From the NCBI GenBank assembly GCA_022567855.1, contig JADFGE010000206.1:1-5780 (forward strand): DNA of 5,780 nucleotides. Direction: 5' to 3'. The translations under genes were made by a program, and so were the position numbers. The notes under the pieces are model-generated. The model was not told the DNA's origin, did not search any database, and saw only the letters and a program-made list of their open reading frames with translations. Position 1 is the stretch's first letter. The number at the start of each line of letters is the position of its first letter. Shown here piece by piece: positions 5,567 to 5,780 of the stretch. The DNA is from Planctomycetota bacterium. GTDB lineage: Bacteria; Planctomycetota; Phycisphaerae; Phycisphaerales; SM1A02.

Positions 5567-5780
5567 CTACTCACTCACCACCTTCAGGGCGATGAGGTCC
5601 TGCACATCGACGAGACCCACGGGTTTGCCATCGTGATCCAACACGGGAATCTCATCGTGGCGGTTCTCGCGCATCAAGCGCACGGCGTCGCGCACCAGAT
5701 CATCGACCAGCAGATGCTCCGGCCGACGAGTCATCACTTCACCCACGACACGGTCCATGCCGTTGGGATCATTGAGCATG
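5567..5780 (-). CDS. kdsD: arabinose-5-phosphate isomerase KdsD/KpsF, C-terminal CBS domain (partial)
   Basis: Only the last ~70 residues are inside the window; the frame runs off the right edge, and the Met at 5779 is almost surely internal. The visible part is one CBS domain: VVGEVMTRRPEHLLVDDLVRDAVRLMRE, then RHDEIPVLDHDGKPVGLVDVQDLIALKV, ending at TAG (5569-5567). KdsD enzymes have a sugar isomerase (SIS) domain followed by two CBS domains and end in just this way ('G-hhh-h-DL'). They convert ribulose-5-phosphate to arabinose-5-phosphate, the first committed step to Kdo. The nearby kdsC makes this the best reading, but another CBS-domain protein cannot be excluded because the SIS domain is out of view. 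Confidence 0.72.
   Translation of the reverse strand, partial: MLNDPNGMDRVVGEVMTRRPEHLLVDDLVRDAVRLMRENRHDEIPVLDHDGKPVGLVDVQDLIALKVVSE

Overview
The window carries a run of minus-strand genes for lipopolysaccharide (Kdo) synthesis and export, interrupted by a small mobile element. In transcription order (high to low coordinates) these are: the 3' end of a KdsD-type arabinose-5-phosphate isomerase (its last CBS domain); a compact REPtron-like unit, made of a RAYT/Y1 HUH transposase gene between two ~110-nt palindromic direct repeats; a proteasome/HslV-like Ntn-hydrolase with a predicted Ser nucleophile; kdsC (Kdo-8-phosphate phosphatase); and a very large LptC/LptA-like protein of about 1,100 residues whose reading frame is broken near its N-terminus at an A5 run.

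The host is a GC-rich Gram-negative bacterium with an LPS outer membrane. Weak Shine-Dalgarno signals, the KdsD C-terminus ending in a 'GLVDVQDL' type motif, and the enlarged LptC/LptA-like protein suggest a member of the Planctomycetota (perhaps Phycisphaerae-like). This is a judgement from protein style and was not tested by a search.

Layout. 1-193: non-coding tail after the LptC-like gene, with an imperfect hairpin and a good sigma70-like promoter pointing leftwards, presumably to a gene starting near or beyond position 1. 194-3548: LptC-like N-terminal membrane anchor plus the huge periplasmic OstA/LptA-like part, in two frames. 3557-4072: kdsC, with 8 nt between its stop and the lptC-like ATG, so an operon is likely. 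4142-4708: proteasome-like Ntn-hydrolase. 4761-5557: RAYT element. 5567-5780: kdsD 3' end.

How they fit together: KdsD makes arabinose-5-phosphate, KdsC dephosphorylates Kdo-8-phosphate to Kdo, and the LptC/LptA-like protein would carry finished LPS across the periplasm. The Ntn-hydrolase has no known place in this pathway, and the RAYT unit looks like an insertion between kdsD and the downstream genes. The most notable items are the oversized bridge-like LptC/LptA protein with its frameshift, the Ser1 proteasome-like protein in a Kdo gene cluster, and the two differently rearranged palindromes that flank the RAYT gene.
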